DNA of 64,000 nt from Hyphomicrobiales bacterium (lineage in GTDB: Bacteria; Pseudomonadota; Alphaproteobacteria; Rhizobiales; Rhizobiaceae), in contig UCJU01000007.1 of NCBI GenBank assembly GCA_900472925.1, forward strand, positions 310,001 to 374,000, read 5' to 3'. Positions 1 to 9,493 of the stretch are shown here, piece by piece. The stretch's first letter is position 1; the number at the start of each line of letters is the position of its first letter. Made by a program: the position numbers and the translations under genes. The notes under the pieces are model-generated. The model was not told the origin of the DNA. It was given only the letters and a program-made list of their open reading frames with translations, and did no database searches.

Positions 1-583
1 CGATTTCGCCGCGTGCATGCACACGCAGGTTCGCATCGAGGTTGGACAGCGGCTCATCCATCAGAAACAAGGCCGGATGGCGAACCATTGCACGGGCCAG
101 AGCCACACGCTGGCGTTGGCCACCGGACATCCGTCCGGGCTTGCGATCCAGCAGATGCCCGATCTTCAGGGATGCGGCCATGGCCTCGACTTCGCTCAAG
201 ATGCCTTGGCGGATGGCTTTTTGACCGGGCATAAGGTTGCCAATGATTGGCAGACGCTGGGTCGCGGTCAGGCGACGCATGGCGAGCGGCACGGCTATGT
301 TCTGGCCAGCCGTCAGATGCGGATAGAGCGCGTAGGACTGGAACACCATGGCGATGTTGCGGTCTGCGGCTGTCAATTTCGACAGTGTCTTCCCGGCAAG
401 GCTGATCTCGCCGCTATCGGCATGTTCCAGACCCGCAACAATGCGAAGAAGCGTGCTCTTGCCGCAGCCGGAAGGGCCGACCAGCGCGATGAATTCACCC
501 GGCTCGGCTTCAAGGCTGACACCTTTGAGAATATCGTTCGAGCCGAAAGACTTTGTAATGTTGGCGAGAGAAAGCACGCTCAT
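1..583 (-). CDS. ABC transporter ATP-binding protein, UgpC/MalK-like (3' end outside window)
   Basis: This is the ATPase subunit of a sugar or glycerol-phosphate type ABC importer and should act on the inner face of the membrane. About 194 residues are present. The protein starts MSVLSLANITKSFG and shows Walker A (GPSGCGKST), a Q-loop (MVFQSYALYPHLT), the signature MSGGQRQRVALARAM and Walker B (ALFLMDEPLSNLD); the D-loop is the last clear feature before the window edge. The C-terminal OB-like regulatory domain lies outside. The ATG overlaps the stop of the upstream phosphoesterase gene (ATGA), so the two are co-transcribed. The SYALYPH Q-loop and signature are typical of the UgpC/MalK/SmoK group; which substrate is carried cannot be decided. 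Confidence 0.9.
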   Translation of the reverse strand, partial: MSVLSLANITKSFGSNDILKGVSLEAEPGEFIALVGPSGCGKSTLLRIVAGLEHADSGEISLAGKTLSKLTAADRNIAMVFQSYALYPHLTAGQNIAVPLAMRRLTATQRLPIIGNLMPGQKAIRQGILSEVEAMAASLKIGHLLDRKPGRMSGGQRQRVALARAMVRHPALFLMDEPLSNLDANLRVHARGEI

Positions 584-1410
584 TCAGCAGCTTCCTTCTT
601 TTTAAGAGCAGAGGGATAAACCTCGGCCACAACATCATCGAGATAATAAGGCTTCAGCCCATCCACGGACACCAGCTGGCTCTCCACCGTCTCACCAAGA
701 TTGTGAATGGCGGCACCAACCAGACGAGAGCCCGGCATTTCCCGTTCCATTTCGCCCAGAATGAAGGAGGATGGCGGCGCCCAGACGAGGCTTGTGTTTT
801 TGTAGTGGCCGATCCAGCTCCAGTGCAGGTGACCAGACCCGACCAGAGCGACGTCATGTTTGGCAATCAATTCGAGAAGGCGCATGCGCGGCGCGAACGG
901 CGCGCTCCAATACCCCGCCTCCGGCTCGTTGGCATCATCGACGAAGAGTGGCTTATGCGTGAAGATTGCCACGCGGCGACTGTCACGGCTCTCGAGCGTT
1001 TCTTGCAGCCAGCGTTCCTGTGCTTCTTCTTCCTCACCGCCCAGACCGAACAAAAGACTGTTAAGACCGATGATGCGCCAAATGTCTGTGTCTTCGAACC
1101 AGTAATCCGGGCCAACAAGGCGGCGCCAACGCTCAAGACGCTCGGCATTGACGGGCTGAGCCGAACCCTGAAAATGGCCGACATCGTGGTTGCCCGGCAC
1201 GATCACCACCGGCATCGACAATTGCCGCATCATGTCCATGGCAAATTCAATGTCGTCTTCGAAGTTCGCGCCATCGACGCTCAGATCACCGGTGTGAACG
1301 ACCAGATGCGGCTTTTCACTCTCGATCCAGCGAACGAGCGGCTCCCAATTGTCGTTGAAATGCGACTTGCTGGGGCTGAGATGGGTGTCGGTGATCTGAA
1401 CGATTTTCAA
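580..1410 (-). CDS. metallophosphoesterase (Icc/GpdQ-like phosphodiesterase)
   Basis: This is a calcineurin-like dinuclear-metal phosphoesterase of about 276 residues, without a signal peptide. The metal-binding motifs occur in order: DTHLS near the N-terminus, GDLS, GNHD, THKPL, and GSGHLHWSW. The family includes cyclic-nucleotide and glycerophosphodiester phosphodiesterases. The reading frame is open back to 1458, but no ATG is present; a TTG at 1410 preceded by a GGAG seven bases upstream gives a natural MKIVQITDTH start. It overlaps the following UgpC-like ATPase gene by four bases. That pairing suggests hydrolysis of an imported phosphodiester such as a glycerophosphodiester, which is inference. 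Confidence 0.85.
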   Translation of the reverse strand: MKIVQITDTHLSPSKSHFNDNWEPLVRWIESEKPHLVVHTGDLSVDGANFEDDIEFAMDMMRQLSMPVVIVPGNHDVGHFQGSAQPVNAERLERWRRLVGPDYWFEDTDIWRIIGLNSLLFGLGGEEEEAQERWLQETLESRDSRRVAIFTHKPLFVDDANEPEAGYWSAPFAPRMRLLELIAKHDVALVGSGHLHWSWIGHYKNTSLVWAPPSSFILGEMEREMPGSRLVGAAIHNLGETVESQLVSVDGLKPYYLDDVVAEVYPSALKKKEAAE

Positions 1411-1827
1411 AACGAAACTCCGGTCACTTGGTTTTCCGGAGACTGCCTCGAAGCGCAACCCGGCTGGTGTTGCCGCGGTTTTTAGTCGTTGATCATGTCA
1501 GTATGGTTACAGTTTTTGTCAGTGTTTTTTCAGTTTTGTTGCAAAACCCTCACAAATGCTGCGAGAACGATATTAGCCGACTGCGCCCAAGCCATCACCT
1601 CTACAATGCCCAGTTCGTGTGATGACCCGTCGCAAAGAGATTTGTCGCATCTAGGACACTTCTTTCTTTGGTTGAACTGTGAGCGCCATATCTCAGTCCG
1701 AAACGTTAGCGTATCTGCCACGTGCCGGCTGTTTTGGGTCGGTCGCCACGCTCAGACTTTTCGGGGCATGACCTAAGTCAATAGTCCGCAACGGTGCGAT
1801 GAACGACGTCGCTTTCAAAGCCTATGT
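1411..1827. other. intergenic region with possible IS630-like scrap
   Basis: No intact gene is visible. It must hold the promoter of the phosphoesterase-ABC operon reading leftwards. At 1787-1834 on the + strand a short frame reads VRNGAMNDVAFKAYV before a stop, which resembles a piece of an IS630-type transposase; it is too short to be certain. IS5 debris follows directly. Confidence 0.35.
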
Positions 1828-2049
1828 CTAGGACACGGACTCACTAGCTAATGGAATCGATATCCTCGTCGCGGCAAGCTTGAGAGCCGCGAGATAGTTG
1901 TCGGCACGCCGGTCGTATCGCGTCGCAAGGCCTCGCATCTGCTTGATACGGTTGAAGAACCGTTCCACGAGATTGCGCTGACGGGTATTGTTCGGCAAAA
2001 GAGGTGCGATGATCGCCCATTCTTCGTCGCTCAATTCGTGACGGCGCAT
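1828..2049 (-). pseudogene. IS5-family transposase with internal deletion
   Basis: The 73-residue frame joins the two ends of an IS5-family (IS427/IS1031-like) transposase. Residues 1-22 (MRRHELSDEEWAIIAPLLP) are the usual N-terminus. They run straight into the C-terminal catalytic block RNLVERFFNRIKQMRGLATR, YDRRADNYLAALKLA, where the glutamate of the DDE triad normally lies. The middle, with both catalytic aspartates, is gone, so the protein cannot transpose. The C-terminal tail (ISIPLASESVS) differs from the family and marks a second breakpoint. It has a good Shine-Dalgarno sequence (AAGGAG) upstream, probably inherited from the parent element. Confidence 0.8.
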
Positions 2050-2492
2050 TCAATCTCCTTTCAAGGAGAGCGAATCACAGACCGTCAATAAGATGAAACC
2101 CGTTTATGTGGACACTTCATAAATAAGCCCACGGGCCAGCACCGTGATATATTCGCAAGGTGTTTCTCTGGACACGGCCAAGATAATAAGCCGAAATTGC
2201 CATTGGTTTGTTTATCTAGCGTCATTGGTCATTGGTCATTGGTCATTGGTCGCAGGTTCATATTCCATCAAGGCGAGGCTCCGCCCTGATTTCTCGCACA
2301 AGTGCCTGGTCAAGCTGCTGTTCCAGCTTCGTGAGCTGGTACTCACAACAGACTTTGAACGGCCGAGCTCCGCGCCGCCGCTGCTGGCTCGTTGCGCTCA
2401 CCGCGATGGGAGCCGGAGCACAGAAGGCGCGTCTGTTTGGCCGGGAATCTAATCGCGGGAAGCCCCACGGCCATGGCGTGAAGGCATCATTT
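2050..2492. other. gene-free region downstream of chrA
   Basis: This stretch separates the chromate-transport operon from the IS5 remnant. It contains the heptamer repeat at 2224-2251. On the minus strand a frame just past the chrA stop reads YQLTKLEQQLDQALVREI, which looks protein-like but matches nothing I recognise; it is probably an eroded gene end. Confidence 0.3.
2224..2251. repeat. four tandem copies of a 7-bp unit (ATTGGTC)
   Basis: Four perfect head-to-tail copies of ATTGGTC, preceded by a partial unit (GTC) at 2221-2223. A heptamer repeat in non-coding DNA can change copy number by slipped-strand replication. It lies between the IS5 remnant and the chromate genes, and no promoter elements are evident around it. 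Confidence 0.9.
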
Positions 2493-3023
2493 TCATGCTT
2501 GGCCAAATCCGCTCAAACCGATCAAAGCGCCGACTGCAAGCACGACCAGAGGGTGGACGCGCGTCTTCACCAACACGATTGCGCAGCCCGCGACGATAAT
2601 GGCAAGGACCCAGTTGAGGGCTGATGCTGCGGTTATCACCGCGGCGCTGGCGGCGACCAGTCCTGCGGTCATCGGAACGAGACCATTTTGAACGATTCGC
2701 CGCCATGGTCTGTCCTTGAATCGGTTCCAGAGATGGAAAGCGACGCCGGTGACGATCGATGACGGACCGAACTTCGCAACGGACGTGACAAGCACACCTG
2801 CCCAGCCGGCGACATGCCAGCCGACGAGCGGGACCACCATCAGGTTGGGGCCAGGTGCCGCTTGGGCCAATGCGAACAGCGCTCCGAACTGCTGGGCAGT
2901 CATCCAGTGATGCACATCAACGACTTGGCGATGCATCTCCGGCAGAATTGAGTTCCCACCACCGAACGCCAGCAGCGAAAGCTGGGTGAATATGATGGCT
3001 AGGGTTATCAGGGTGCTCATCAT
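2493..3023 (-). CDS. chrA: chromate transporter, second half (short-chain CHR family)
   Basis: This is a membrane protein of about 176 residues, one half of a two-subunit CHR-family chromate efflux transporter. The CHR motifs are visible: FGGGNSILPEM near the N-terminus and FALAQAAPGPNLMVVPLVG in the first third, followed by several hydrophobic segments. The start used here (3023) makes an ATGA overlap with the upstream half; the frame is open further upstream but overlaps that gene. The two halves are inverted homologues that assemble as a heterodimer in known short-chain CHR pairs. Function in chromate or sulfate-related anion export is known for the family and inferred here. Confidence 0.85.
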   Translation of the reverse strand: MMSTLITLAIIFTQLSLLAFGGGNSILPEMHRQVVDVHHWMTAQQFGALFALAQAAPGPNLMVVPLVGWHVAGWAGVLVTSVAKFGPSSIVTGVAFHLWNRFKDRPWRRIVQNGLVPMTAGLVAASAAVITAASALNWVLAIIVAGCAIVLVKTRVHPLVVLAVGALIGLSGFGQA

Positions 3024-3586
3024 GCTTCCAGCCTCCACGTTGCAAAGATACTGATAGGGGAGAGCACCAGCATCGTGGGCAAGAGAGGCAGGTTTAAAAA
3101 AGTGATGGCGACAAAGCATATGGCAGCGATGGCAATGGCAACCGGACGTCTCCGCAACGGCAGGACGATCTTAATGGCCATGGACACCAAAAGACCTGCG
3201 GCAGCCGCAGCAAGTCCTGCAAACGCGTGTTGGACGTGGACGTTGTTGTGGAACTGGTCGTAGACGATCCCGAGACAGATGACGATGGCGGTGGGGGCGG
3301 CGATCAAACCGAGAATAGCCGCCAAGGCACCTGCAATGCCCCGGAACTTCAGACCCACCGCGACCGACAAGTTGATGATGTTTCCGCCTGGAAGGAACTG
3401 GCAGAGACCGAGCAGTTCGGTGAACTCTTCCTGACTCAGCCATTGCCGGGTCTCGACCAGCATGCGGTGGGCAAGCGGCAGGACGCCACCAAATCCCGTC
3501 AGGCCGAGCATGAAGAAGCCAACGAAAAGCGACTTGATGTCCGGAGCGGCAATTTCCTTGTCGGATGGTTGACTGTGGCTATCCAT
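3020..3586 (-). CDS. chrA: chromate transporter, first half (short-chain CHR family)
   Basis: This is the partner subunit of the CHR pair, 188 residues. It carries the family motifs FMLGLTGFGGVLPLAHRM and GLCQFLPGGNIINLSVAVG, and multiple membrane segments in the C-terminal two thirds. A polar N-terminal tail of about 20 residues precedes the first motif. It is the first gene of a two-gene operon and stops inside the start of the second (ATGA). A LysR gene is divergent at 3691, with about 100 bp between them, so that regulator probably controls the pair. Confidence 0.85.
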   Translation of the reverse strand: MDSHSQPSDKEIAAPDIKSLFVGFFMLGLTGFGGVLPLAHRMLVETRQWLSQEEFTELLGLCQFLPGGNIINLSVAVGLKFRGIAGALAAILGLIAAPTAIVICLGIVYDQFHNNVHVQHAFAGLAAAAAGLLVSMAIKIVLPLRRRPVAIAIAAICFVAITFLNLPLLPTMLVLSPISIFATWRLEA

Positions 3587-3690
3587 GAGCTGGCCCTATC
3601 GATTTGTTGAGTATGGCATCTTCTTTACGCTTCACGGCGGCGCGTGTCTAATATATGGATAACGGTAAATACATATGCAGGAGATATGTC

Positions 3691-4599
3691 GTGATAGAGC
3701 TTCGCCATCTTCGATACGCCGTCACGGTTGCTGACGAGGGGCATATCACGCGCGCCGCACAGCGGCTCGGTATCCAACAGCCCCCCCTCAGCCAACAGAT
3801 ACGGAGCCTGGAAGCTATGGTCGGCGCGACATTGTTTAGGCGGATGCCTCGCGGCGTCGAGGTCACGGAGGCTGGCAAGACATTCGTCGAGAAGGCCAGG
3901 GCAATCCTTCAGGATGTCGAGCTGGCGGTGGAAGCGACCCGAAACAATGCGCGTGGCGACGAGGGGGGCCTGGCGGTCGGGTTTACCAGTTCAGCGGCCT
4001 TCCATCCTATGGTAACATCCGCGGTTCGAATGTTCAGCGAAAACTGGCCTGGGGTGTCGCTGAAGCTCGAAGAATCGAGCACACCAGATTTGATCGGCGC
4101 CATTCGAGCCAAGCATCTCGACGTCGCCTTCATCAGGTCGCCTGTGGAAGATTCATCTGGGCTGACCATATCTCACATCCTTGACGAAGAGATGCTCGTG
4201 GCGCTTCCGGATAGCCACCGACTTGCGTCGACAGACGGAGAGCGCGATCCCATCCACCTGTACGAACTGGCGGGCGAAGACTTCATTCTTTATCGACGTC
4301 CGTCTGGTCCGGGCCTCTACGATAGCGTCATTGCCGCATGCTTGAGCGCAGGATTTAGTCCGCGGGTGAAGCATGAAGCGCCACGCCTGCTGTCAACCCT
4401 GAGCCTTGTGGCAGCCGGTCTCGGCATTTCCTTGGTCCCCCGTTCCATGGCTCGCTTGGAGACACATGGTATAGTGTATCTCCAGATCACGCGCGATACC
4501 CAACTCGTCGCGCCACTGAACCTCGCGACGCGAAGCGCGGAAGTCAGCGGCGCCTTGAGGCGATTTGTGGAGATGGTTGGTCAAAGGCATGACAGGTGA
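3691..4599 (+). CDS. LysR-family transcriptional regulator, divergent from chrA pair
   Basis: This is a LysR-type regulator of about 302 residues. The N-terminal winged helix-turn-helix reads IELRHLRYAV, HITRAAQRLGIQQPPLSQQI, typical of the CatR/BenM-like group. A co-inducer-binding domain follows (GLAVGFTSSAAFHPMV onward). I place the start at the GTG at 3691 because it is preceded by GCAGGAGA and gives the standard LysR N-terminus; the frame opens upstream at an ATG at 3655, but that would add an atypical 12-residue extension. It is divergent from the chromate genes and so their likely regulator. The inducer is not predictable. Confidence 0.88.
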   Translation: MIELRHLRYAVTVADEGHITRAAQRLGIQQPPLSQQIRSLEAMVGATLFRRMPRGVEVTEAGKTFVEKARAILQDVELAVEATRNNARGDEGGLAVGFTSSAAFHPMVTSAVRMFSENWPGVSLKLEESSTPDLIGAIRAKHLDVAFIRSPVEDSSGLTISHILDEEMLVALPDSHRLASTDGERDPIHLYELAGEDFILYRRPSGPGLYDSVIAACLSAGFSPRVKHEAPRLLSTLSLVAAGLGISLVPRSMARLETHGIVYLQITRDTQLVAPLNLATRSAEVSGALRRFVEMVGQRHDR

Positions 4600-4856
4600 T
4601 CGTCCGGCGTGATGCAGGCCGCATTGTCGACAAAGCTGGTGTCATGGTGATTGCGGAAAGAGTGTGTGGGCTGCGTTTCAAAGCATCGCCAGAGATTGGC
4701 GGAACACCCACGATTTGGCGTTTCGTCCGCAAACTCATCAATTCTGCGAAACACGGTGTCGGTAGTCCGGGCTCATTCAAGAGCTGCGATCGTCCCCTCA
4801 ACCCTCCTGAATTTTTGAGCACCACAAGCCCCGTCAGTCGTTTGAACGCGTTAACG

Positions 4857-7049
4857 TCAAACTCCTGCCGACATCCGGTTCGTAGCCGTTGTCAAATGAA
4901 GACGTGCGAAGTCACTCGCTTTCACAGGGCGGCCATAGAGATAGCCCTGTCCTTCATCGCATGCGTAGTGCCGCATCAGTTGCTCCTGTTCGAGGGTTTC
5001 GATGCCCTCAGCTATAACTTCGAGGTCAAATCCCGCCGCAAGTCCTGTGACCGCTTCAATGATTGCCTCATCCTTCTTGTTGCGTTCATCACCGCTCACG
5101 AACGAGCGGTCGATCTTCAGCCGGGTGACAGGGTAATCCTTCAAAAGGCTCAGCGACGCGAAACCGGTTCCGAAATCATCGAAAGCAATCCCCACGCCGA
5201 TGGATCGAAGGTGATGAAGGGGCTGCATGATGCGTTGTTCATTCCGCAGGATAATATTTTCTGTTATTTCTAATTCCAGAGCTGTTGCGGGTAAACCGCT
5301 GTCCGAGAGCGCTGCCTCGACTGAGTTCGCAAAATCGCGCGTCCGGAACTGAGCAGCAAACAGATTGACGCCGATCCTGAAATTCTCGCAACCAGCGTTC
5401 CGCCATTGTGCTGCCTGCGAACAAGCGGTGCGCAGTATCCATTCGCCCACGGGAACAGCAAGAAGGCTTGCCTCTAGTGCAGGCAAAAACGCAGCAGGCG
5501 AGACGACGCCAAGCTGTGGGTGGTTCCACCTGATCAGCGCTTCTGCCCCGGATAGGCTGCCATCGCTGAGTTTGATCTGAGGCTGGTAATACAGCTCAAA
5601 TTCCTGATTTTCCCAGGCTTGACGGATCAAGGAGCTCATGGCTCCCTTCCTCAAGGCCGTTTGGCGAAGCTCAGGGGTAAATATGCGCACGAGGTGGCGA
5701 CCGTCTGCCTTGGCCTGATAAAGCGCCAAATCTGCGTTCCCGAGCATCCGCTCAGTGTCGTCTTCCGGGCCAGATTTGAGAGCAATACCGATACTGGCTC
5801 CGATGTGGATGGGCTCGTTGTCGAATTCGATGGGTTCCTCGATGGCAGAGATGAGTTTCGACGCAAGCTCACTGGTTTTTATAGGATCCACCGTTTCAGA
5901 CATCACGATGACAAACTCGTCCCCGCCCAGCCGGGCCACCATGTGGTGGTTTAGGACGCTTTCTCTCAGACGACGTGCGACAATTTTGAGGACAACATCC
6001 CCCGCAGAGTGCCCCAGCGTATCATTGACGTCTTTGAAACCGTCCAAATCAAGAAGAAGGAGGGCCAAAGGCTCATGGTCATCGCAGGCCTGACGAATAC
6101 GCCGCTTTAAACTTGACCTGTTTGCGAGGCCGGTCAGATCGTCATATTCAGCAGCATGTTTTAGCTGTTTAACGGCTTCCAGACGGCTTGTGATATCCCG
6201 AATAATTGCCCCGAACTGCGGCTCGCCTCCCTCGCTCCATTGCGACAGGGAAAGCTCTATTGGAACTTCTGAGCCATCGCGACGCTTCGCCGTCAAATTG
6301 ACAGAGGTTCCTATAATGCGAGCGGGACCGCCGGAGGCCACTCTGGCAAGACCCGCACCGTGCCTTGCACGCATCGCGTCCGGCACGATGATGTCGAGAG
6401 GCTTGCCAAGCGCTTCTTCCTTGGAATAGCCAAAAATGTCTTCTGCGGCTGCATTCCATGACGTGATCTGGTTTCTGCTGTTTGCGCAGATGATGGCGTC
6501 TGGAGATGTGGATGTAATGTTAATGAATTTGTTACGGCTTGTCTCGCTTTCCCGTTCTAACCGACGCAATTTCATTCTTTCGAGGACCATAGCTGCCAGA
6601 TCCTGAAGTATTTGCTGGTCGCGATCCGTGAACGTCATTCTCGGTTTCTGATCGATCAAGCAGAGGCTTCCGAGCGCATATCCTTCAGACGTGATGAGTG
6701 GTGCGCCTGCATAGAAACGAATGTTCGGATACCCTGTTACCAATGCATTTGATCTGAAGCGCTTATCGTTGGATGCATCAGGGATGACAAAGACTTTGGT
6801 CTCCATCATTGCATAGGTGCAAAACGAAACATCTCGTCCAGTTTCGCACACATCCAAGCCGATACGAGCTTTAAAAAATTGCCGATCACGATGCACCAAA
6901 GAAATCAGAACAATTGGGACATCGAAGATTCGAGACGCCATTTGTATGATGTGGTCGTATTCCCGCTCGGGCGCCGTATCCATCAGCCCGAAGCTATCCA
7001 GCGCCTCGATCCGTTTTTCGTCATCGGTGGGAATCGGGTAAAGGCTCAT
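4857..7049 (-). CDS. GAF-PAS-GGDEF-EAL cyclic-di-GMP signalling protein
   Basis: This is a bifunctional c-di-GMP enzyme candidate of about 730 residues with no membrane segment. Domains in order: an N-terminal GAF domain (about 20-165), a PAS domain (about 180-295, ending GAIIRDITSRLEAV), a diguanylate cyclase domain (about 310-465) with an intact GGDEF motif near residue 375, and a phosphodiesterase domain (about 480-720) with intact EAL (AEALIRWNHP), EITEN, DDFGTGFASL and EGIET motifs. No RxxD inhibitory site is seen just before GGDEF, so product feedback may be missing. The start at 7049 (MSLYPIPTDDEKRIEAL) is favoured over 7067. It sits alone, with signalling genes on its upstream side. 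Confidence 0.9.
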   Translation of the reverse strand: MSLYPIPTDDEKRIEALDSFGLMDTAPEREYDHIIQMASRIFDVPIVLISLVHRDRQFFKARIGLDVCETGRDVSFCTYAMMETKVFVIPDASNDKRFRSNALVTGYPNIRFYAGAPLITSEGYALGSLCLIDQKPRMTFTDRDQQILQDLAAMVLERMKLRRLERESETSRNKFINITSTSPDAIICANSRNQITSWNAAAEDIFGYSKEEALGKPLDIIVPDAMRARHGAGLARVASGGPARIIGTSVNLTAKRRDGSEVPIELSLSQWSEGGEPQFGAIIRDITSRLEAVKQLKHAAEYDDLTGLANRSSLKRRIRQACDDHEPLALLLLDLDGFKDVNDTLGHSAGDVVLKIVARRLRESVLNHHMVARLGGDEFVIVMSETVDPIKTSELASKLISAIEEPIEFDNEPIHIGASIGIALKSGPEDDTERMLGNADLALYQAKADGRHLVRIFTPELRQTALRKGAMSSLIRQAWENQEFELYYQPQIKLSDGSLSGAEALIRWNHPQLGVVSPAAFLPALEASLLAVPVGEWILRTACSQAAQWRNAGCENFRIGVNLFAAQFRTRDFANSVEAALSDSGLPATALELEITENIILRNEQRIMQPLHHLRSIGVGIAFDDFGTGFASLSLLKDYPVTRLKIDRSFVSGDERNKKDEAIIEAVTGLAAGFDLEVIAEGIETLEQEQLMRHYACDEGQGYLYGRPVKASDFARLHLTTATNRMSAGV

Positions 7050-7216
7050 GACAATCGCTCGCTGCATTTATATCAAGACTGAGAAAACGCGAAAAAGCTT
7101 AAAGCATAGTGATTCCGTGACGTGAATTCTCGCCTGCACGCTGAAGCATGCAATTAGCCTTTATAAATATTAAAAACTTGAGCTGAAATACAACATGGCA
7201 GCAGTATAAATGGACA

Positions 7217-7239
7217 TGGGCGGCCACGTCGGCCGCCCA
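7217..7239. terminator. GC-rich hairpin between chemoreceptor and GGDEF-EAL genes
   Basis: A perfect 9-bp inverted repeat, TGGGCGGCC then ACGTC then GGCCGCCCA, lies in the gap after the chemoreceptor stop. Neither flank has a strong run of T, so it may be a weak or Rho-assisted terminator for the minus-strand chemoreceptor transcript, or an operator. Confidence 0.45.
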
Positions 7240-7327
7240 ATATCTAAGGTATTCGTTCATTGTAGATGTCGCAATGTCCGATGATATTTGCAAAGACTCT
7301 CGAGCGGACATTCCATCTGCGATTTTC

Positions 7328-9145
7328 CTAGAACTCTTCCCAGCTTGCTTGTGCCGCTACGGTTGCTGAGGCATTCGCTGTGCGACGAGGAGCTAGGGCT
7401 GCGGATGGGCGTGGTGCTGCCGCGTGGTAACCGGTCGATGTTGCACTTTTTGTCGTTGGCTGCCGCTTGATCTCGACAGGCTTTGCCATTTGCGAGCGTT
7501 TCACAGCGTCAAAACGGAACTGATCGAGCAATTCGAACAGCGCGGCAGCTTCGTTGGCTAGTTCGTGGCTGGCCGCTGTTTGTTCTTCCACCATGGCAGC
7601 GTTCTGCTGCGTGCCTTGGTCAACGGAATTGATGGCCCGGTTGATTTCGCTCAGTGCAGTCGACTGCTCACGGGACGCCTCAACGATTGCTGTGATATCG
7701 CTGTTTATATTCTCGACATGTGAGGCGATCTCTTGAAGTGCAGTACCCGCTTTCGTAACGAGCGTTACGCCGTTGCTGACATAGGAACCGGAAGCGGTGA
7801 TGAGGGTCTTGATCTCTTTTGCCGCAGTCGCTGAGCGCTGTGCAAGCTCACGCACCTCTTGAGCAACCACTGCGAAACCCTTTCCGGCTTCGCCCGCTCG
7901 TGCCGCTTCAACACCAGCATTGAGAGCCAGCAAATTTGTCTGAAACGCAATCTCATCGATCACGCCAATGATGTTCGAAATGGCTTTCGAAGACGCGTCA
8001 ATCTGATCCATAGCACCGATTGCTTCGCGAACAACGTCACCCGAGTGATTGGCATGTTCCTTGGTGCGAGCAACAAGCCGACCAGCTTCCTCAGCGCGCT
8101 GGCTGGAGTCTTTCACGGTTGTGGTTATCTGTTCCAAAGCGGCAGCCGTTTCCTCGACAGAGGCCGCCTGTTGTTCCGTGCGCTTTGCGAGATCGTCTGC
8201 AGACATCCGGATTTCATTAGAGCCAGCGTTAATAGCCTGAGCGTTCTCGGCGACCGCGGCCATCGCGAGCTTTAACTTCTGGGATGCAGAATTAAAGTCC
8301 GTTCTAAGCCTTTCCAGCGAGGGGGTAAACGGTCGGTCGATCTGCTGCGATAGGTCGCCGTCGGCAAAACGCGTCAGTCCCAGCGCCAACTGCTCGACAT
8401 TTTCGACGCGACTGGTGACATCGGTTGCAAACTTAACGACTTTGATGATCTTTCCGCTTGGATCGAAAACCGGGTTGTAGGATGCCTGGATATGAACATG
8501 ACGTCCACCTTTGCCAATGCGCAAAAATTCATCGGCAACATATTCACCCATGCGGAGCCGGGTCCAAAATTCCAGGTATCTCTGGGAGTTTACCTCCGTC
8601 GGCTCAACAAACATGCGGTGGTGTTGACCAACGATCTCGTTCAGCGAATAGCCGACCGCTTTCAAAAAGTTTTCGTTTGCAGCGAGAATTTTGCCCTCGG
8701 GCGTAAACTCGATTGTCGCTTGGGCGCGCGAAACGGCTGCAAGCTTTGCGCCGCTATCAAGGCCATTCATCTTGGTCTGCGTAATGTCGTTTGCAAATTT
8801 GATGATCTTGAGGACCTTGCCACTGCTGTTTTTGACAGGATTGTAATTGCCCCGGATCCAAATTTCGTCGCCGTTCTTCGCGATGCGCTTGAACTCGCTG
8901 CACTCAAATGTGCCACCCTGAAGTTTTCGCCAGAATGCGGTGTAGTCAAGGGAGCCAGCATATTCTTTCTCAACGAAGATACGATGATGCTGTCCGACAA
9001 TCTCTTTCTCGGAGTATCCCATCAGATCGCAGAAGTTCTTGTTTGCTCTGAGGATAGTGCCATCCGTTTGAAATTCGATGATGGCAAAAGAGAGATCGAG
9101 TGCCGATAGGACTTGATTGGAATCGGAAGCGAAAATGTTCATCAT
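7328..9145 (-). CDS. methyl-accepting chemotaxis protein with two PAS domains, apparently soluble
   Basis: This is a chemoreceptor of about 605 residues with no hydrophobic membrane segment, so a cytoplasmic sensor. Two tandem PAS domains lie at about 15-125 and 135-245; both hold an NFC/NFL plus GYS pattern and the MVGQHHR-like stretch. A HAMP-like linker follows ([17 protein letters not shown]), then the signalling domain with the conserved hairpin ([20 protein letters not shown]). The protein ends in SWEEF, which fits the xWxxF pentapeptide that tethers CheR methyltransferase. The ATG at 9145 is preferred to a TTG at 9190. The ligand or redox cofactor of the PAS domains is unknown. Confidence 0.9.
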   Translation of the reverse strand: MMNIFASDSNQVLSALDLSFAIIEFQTDGTILRANKNFCDLMGYSEKEIVGQHHRIFVEKEYAGSLDYTAFWRKLQGGTFECSEFKRIAKNGDEIWIRGNYNPVKNSSGKVLKIIKFANDITQTKMNGLDSGAKLAAVSRAQATIEFTPEGKILAANENFLKAVGYSLNEIVGQHHRMFVEPTEVNSQRYLEFWTRLRMGEYVADEFLRIGKGGRHVHIQASYNPVFDPSGKIIKVVKFATDVTSRVENVEQLALGLTRFADGDLSQQIDRPFTPSLERLRTDFNSASQKLKLAMAAVAENAQAINAGSNEIRMSADDLAKRTEQQAASVEETAAALEQITTTVKDSSQRAEEAGRLVARTKEHANHSGDVVREAIGAMDQIDASSKAISNIIGVIDEIAFQTNLLALNAGVEAARAGEAGKGFAVVAQEVRELAQRSATAAKEIKTLITASGSYVSNGVTLVTKAGTALQEIASHVENINSDITAIVEASREQSTALSEINRAINSVDQGTQQNAAMVEEQTAASHELANEAAALFELLDQFRFDAVKRSQMAKPVEIKRQPTTKSATSTGYHAAAPRPSAALAPRRTANASATVAAQASWEEF

Positions 9146-9290
9146 AGTGCGCGCCTGAACTGAAGTGAGTTGCCCCAAATCATACGGCAAAATGATTAAT
9201 ATATTTTACTAAATTAAAAGATTGCAGCTGTTTGAAAGCGAGGAGGAATACGATTGGTCCGAAAAAGGGGTTGCTCTCGTTTTAAAATTT

Positions 9291-9311
9291 TTTGGCGAAA
9301 AGCTCGCCAAA
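9291..9311. promoter_or_regulatory. inverted repeat TTTGGCG-N7-CGCCAAA
   Basis: A perfect 7-bp inverted repeat with a 7-base centre, beside a run of T on its left, in the gap upstream of the chemoreceptor. It could be an operator, or a hairpin at the 5' end of the short reading frame at 9347. No further support is visible. Confidence 0.4.
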
Positions 9312-9346
9312 TAAGCTGAGCGAGTTTGCTGAAGAGGAGTGTGAAC

Positions 9347-9493
9347 ATGTCCGCGTCTTTCCAAGCCGCCAGCGCGCGAGCAGAGGGACTTAACGGAGTT
9401 GGCTGCGGCGATAATCGTGCAGGGGCCGTCGCCCGTTACAACCGTATTCTAAGGCTCGAAAACTCGTTTCCCCCTCAAGACATGAAACTTTAG
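9347..9493 (+). CDS. possible 48-residue protein
   Basis: A short frame opens with ATG at 9347, preceded by AAGAGGAG at suitable spacing, and reads MSASFQAASARAEGLNGV and on to a TAG at 9493. It has no hydrophobic segment and no motif I recognise. It lies in the 700-bp gap between the chemoreceptor and the HWE kinase. The ribosome-binding site is its only support, so it may be chance. Confidence 0.25.
   Translation: MSASFQAASARAEGLNGVGCGDNRAGAVARYNRILRLENSFPPQDMKL

Noticed and set aside
2211-2255. Tandem repeats as a CRISPR array
   Set aside because: The units are 7 bp with no spacers, and there are no cas genes in the window.
4596-5273. 225-codon plus-strand frame beyond the LysR gene
   Set aside because: Most of it lies opposite the EAL domain coding region and it has no motif.
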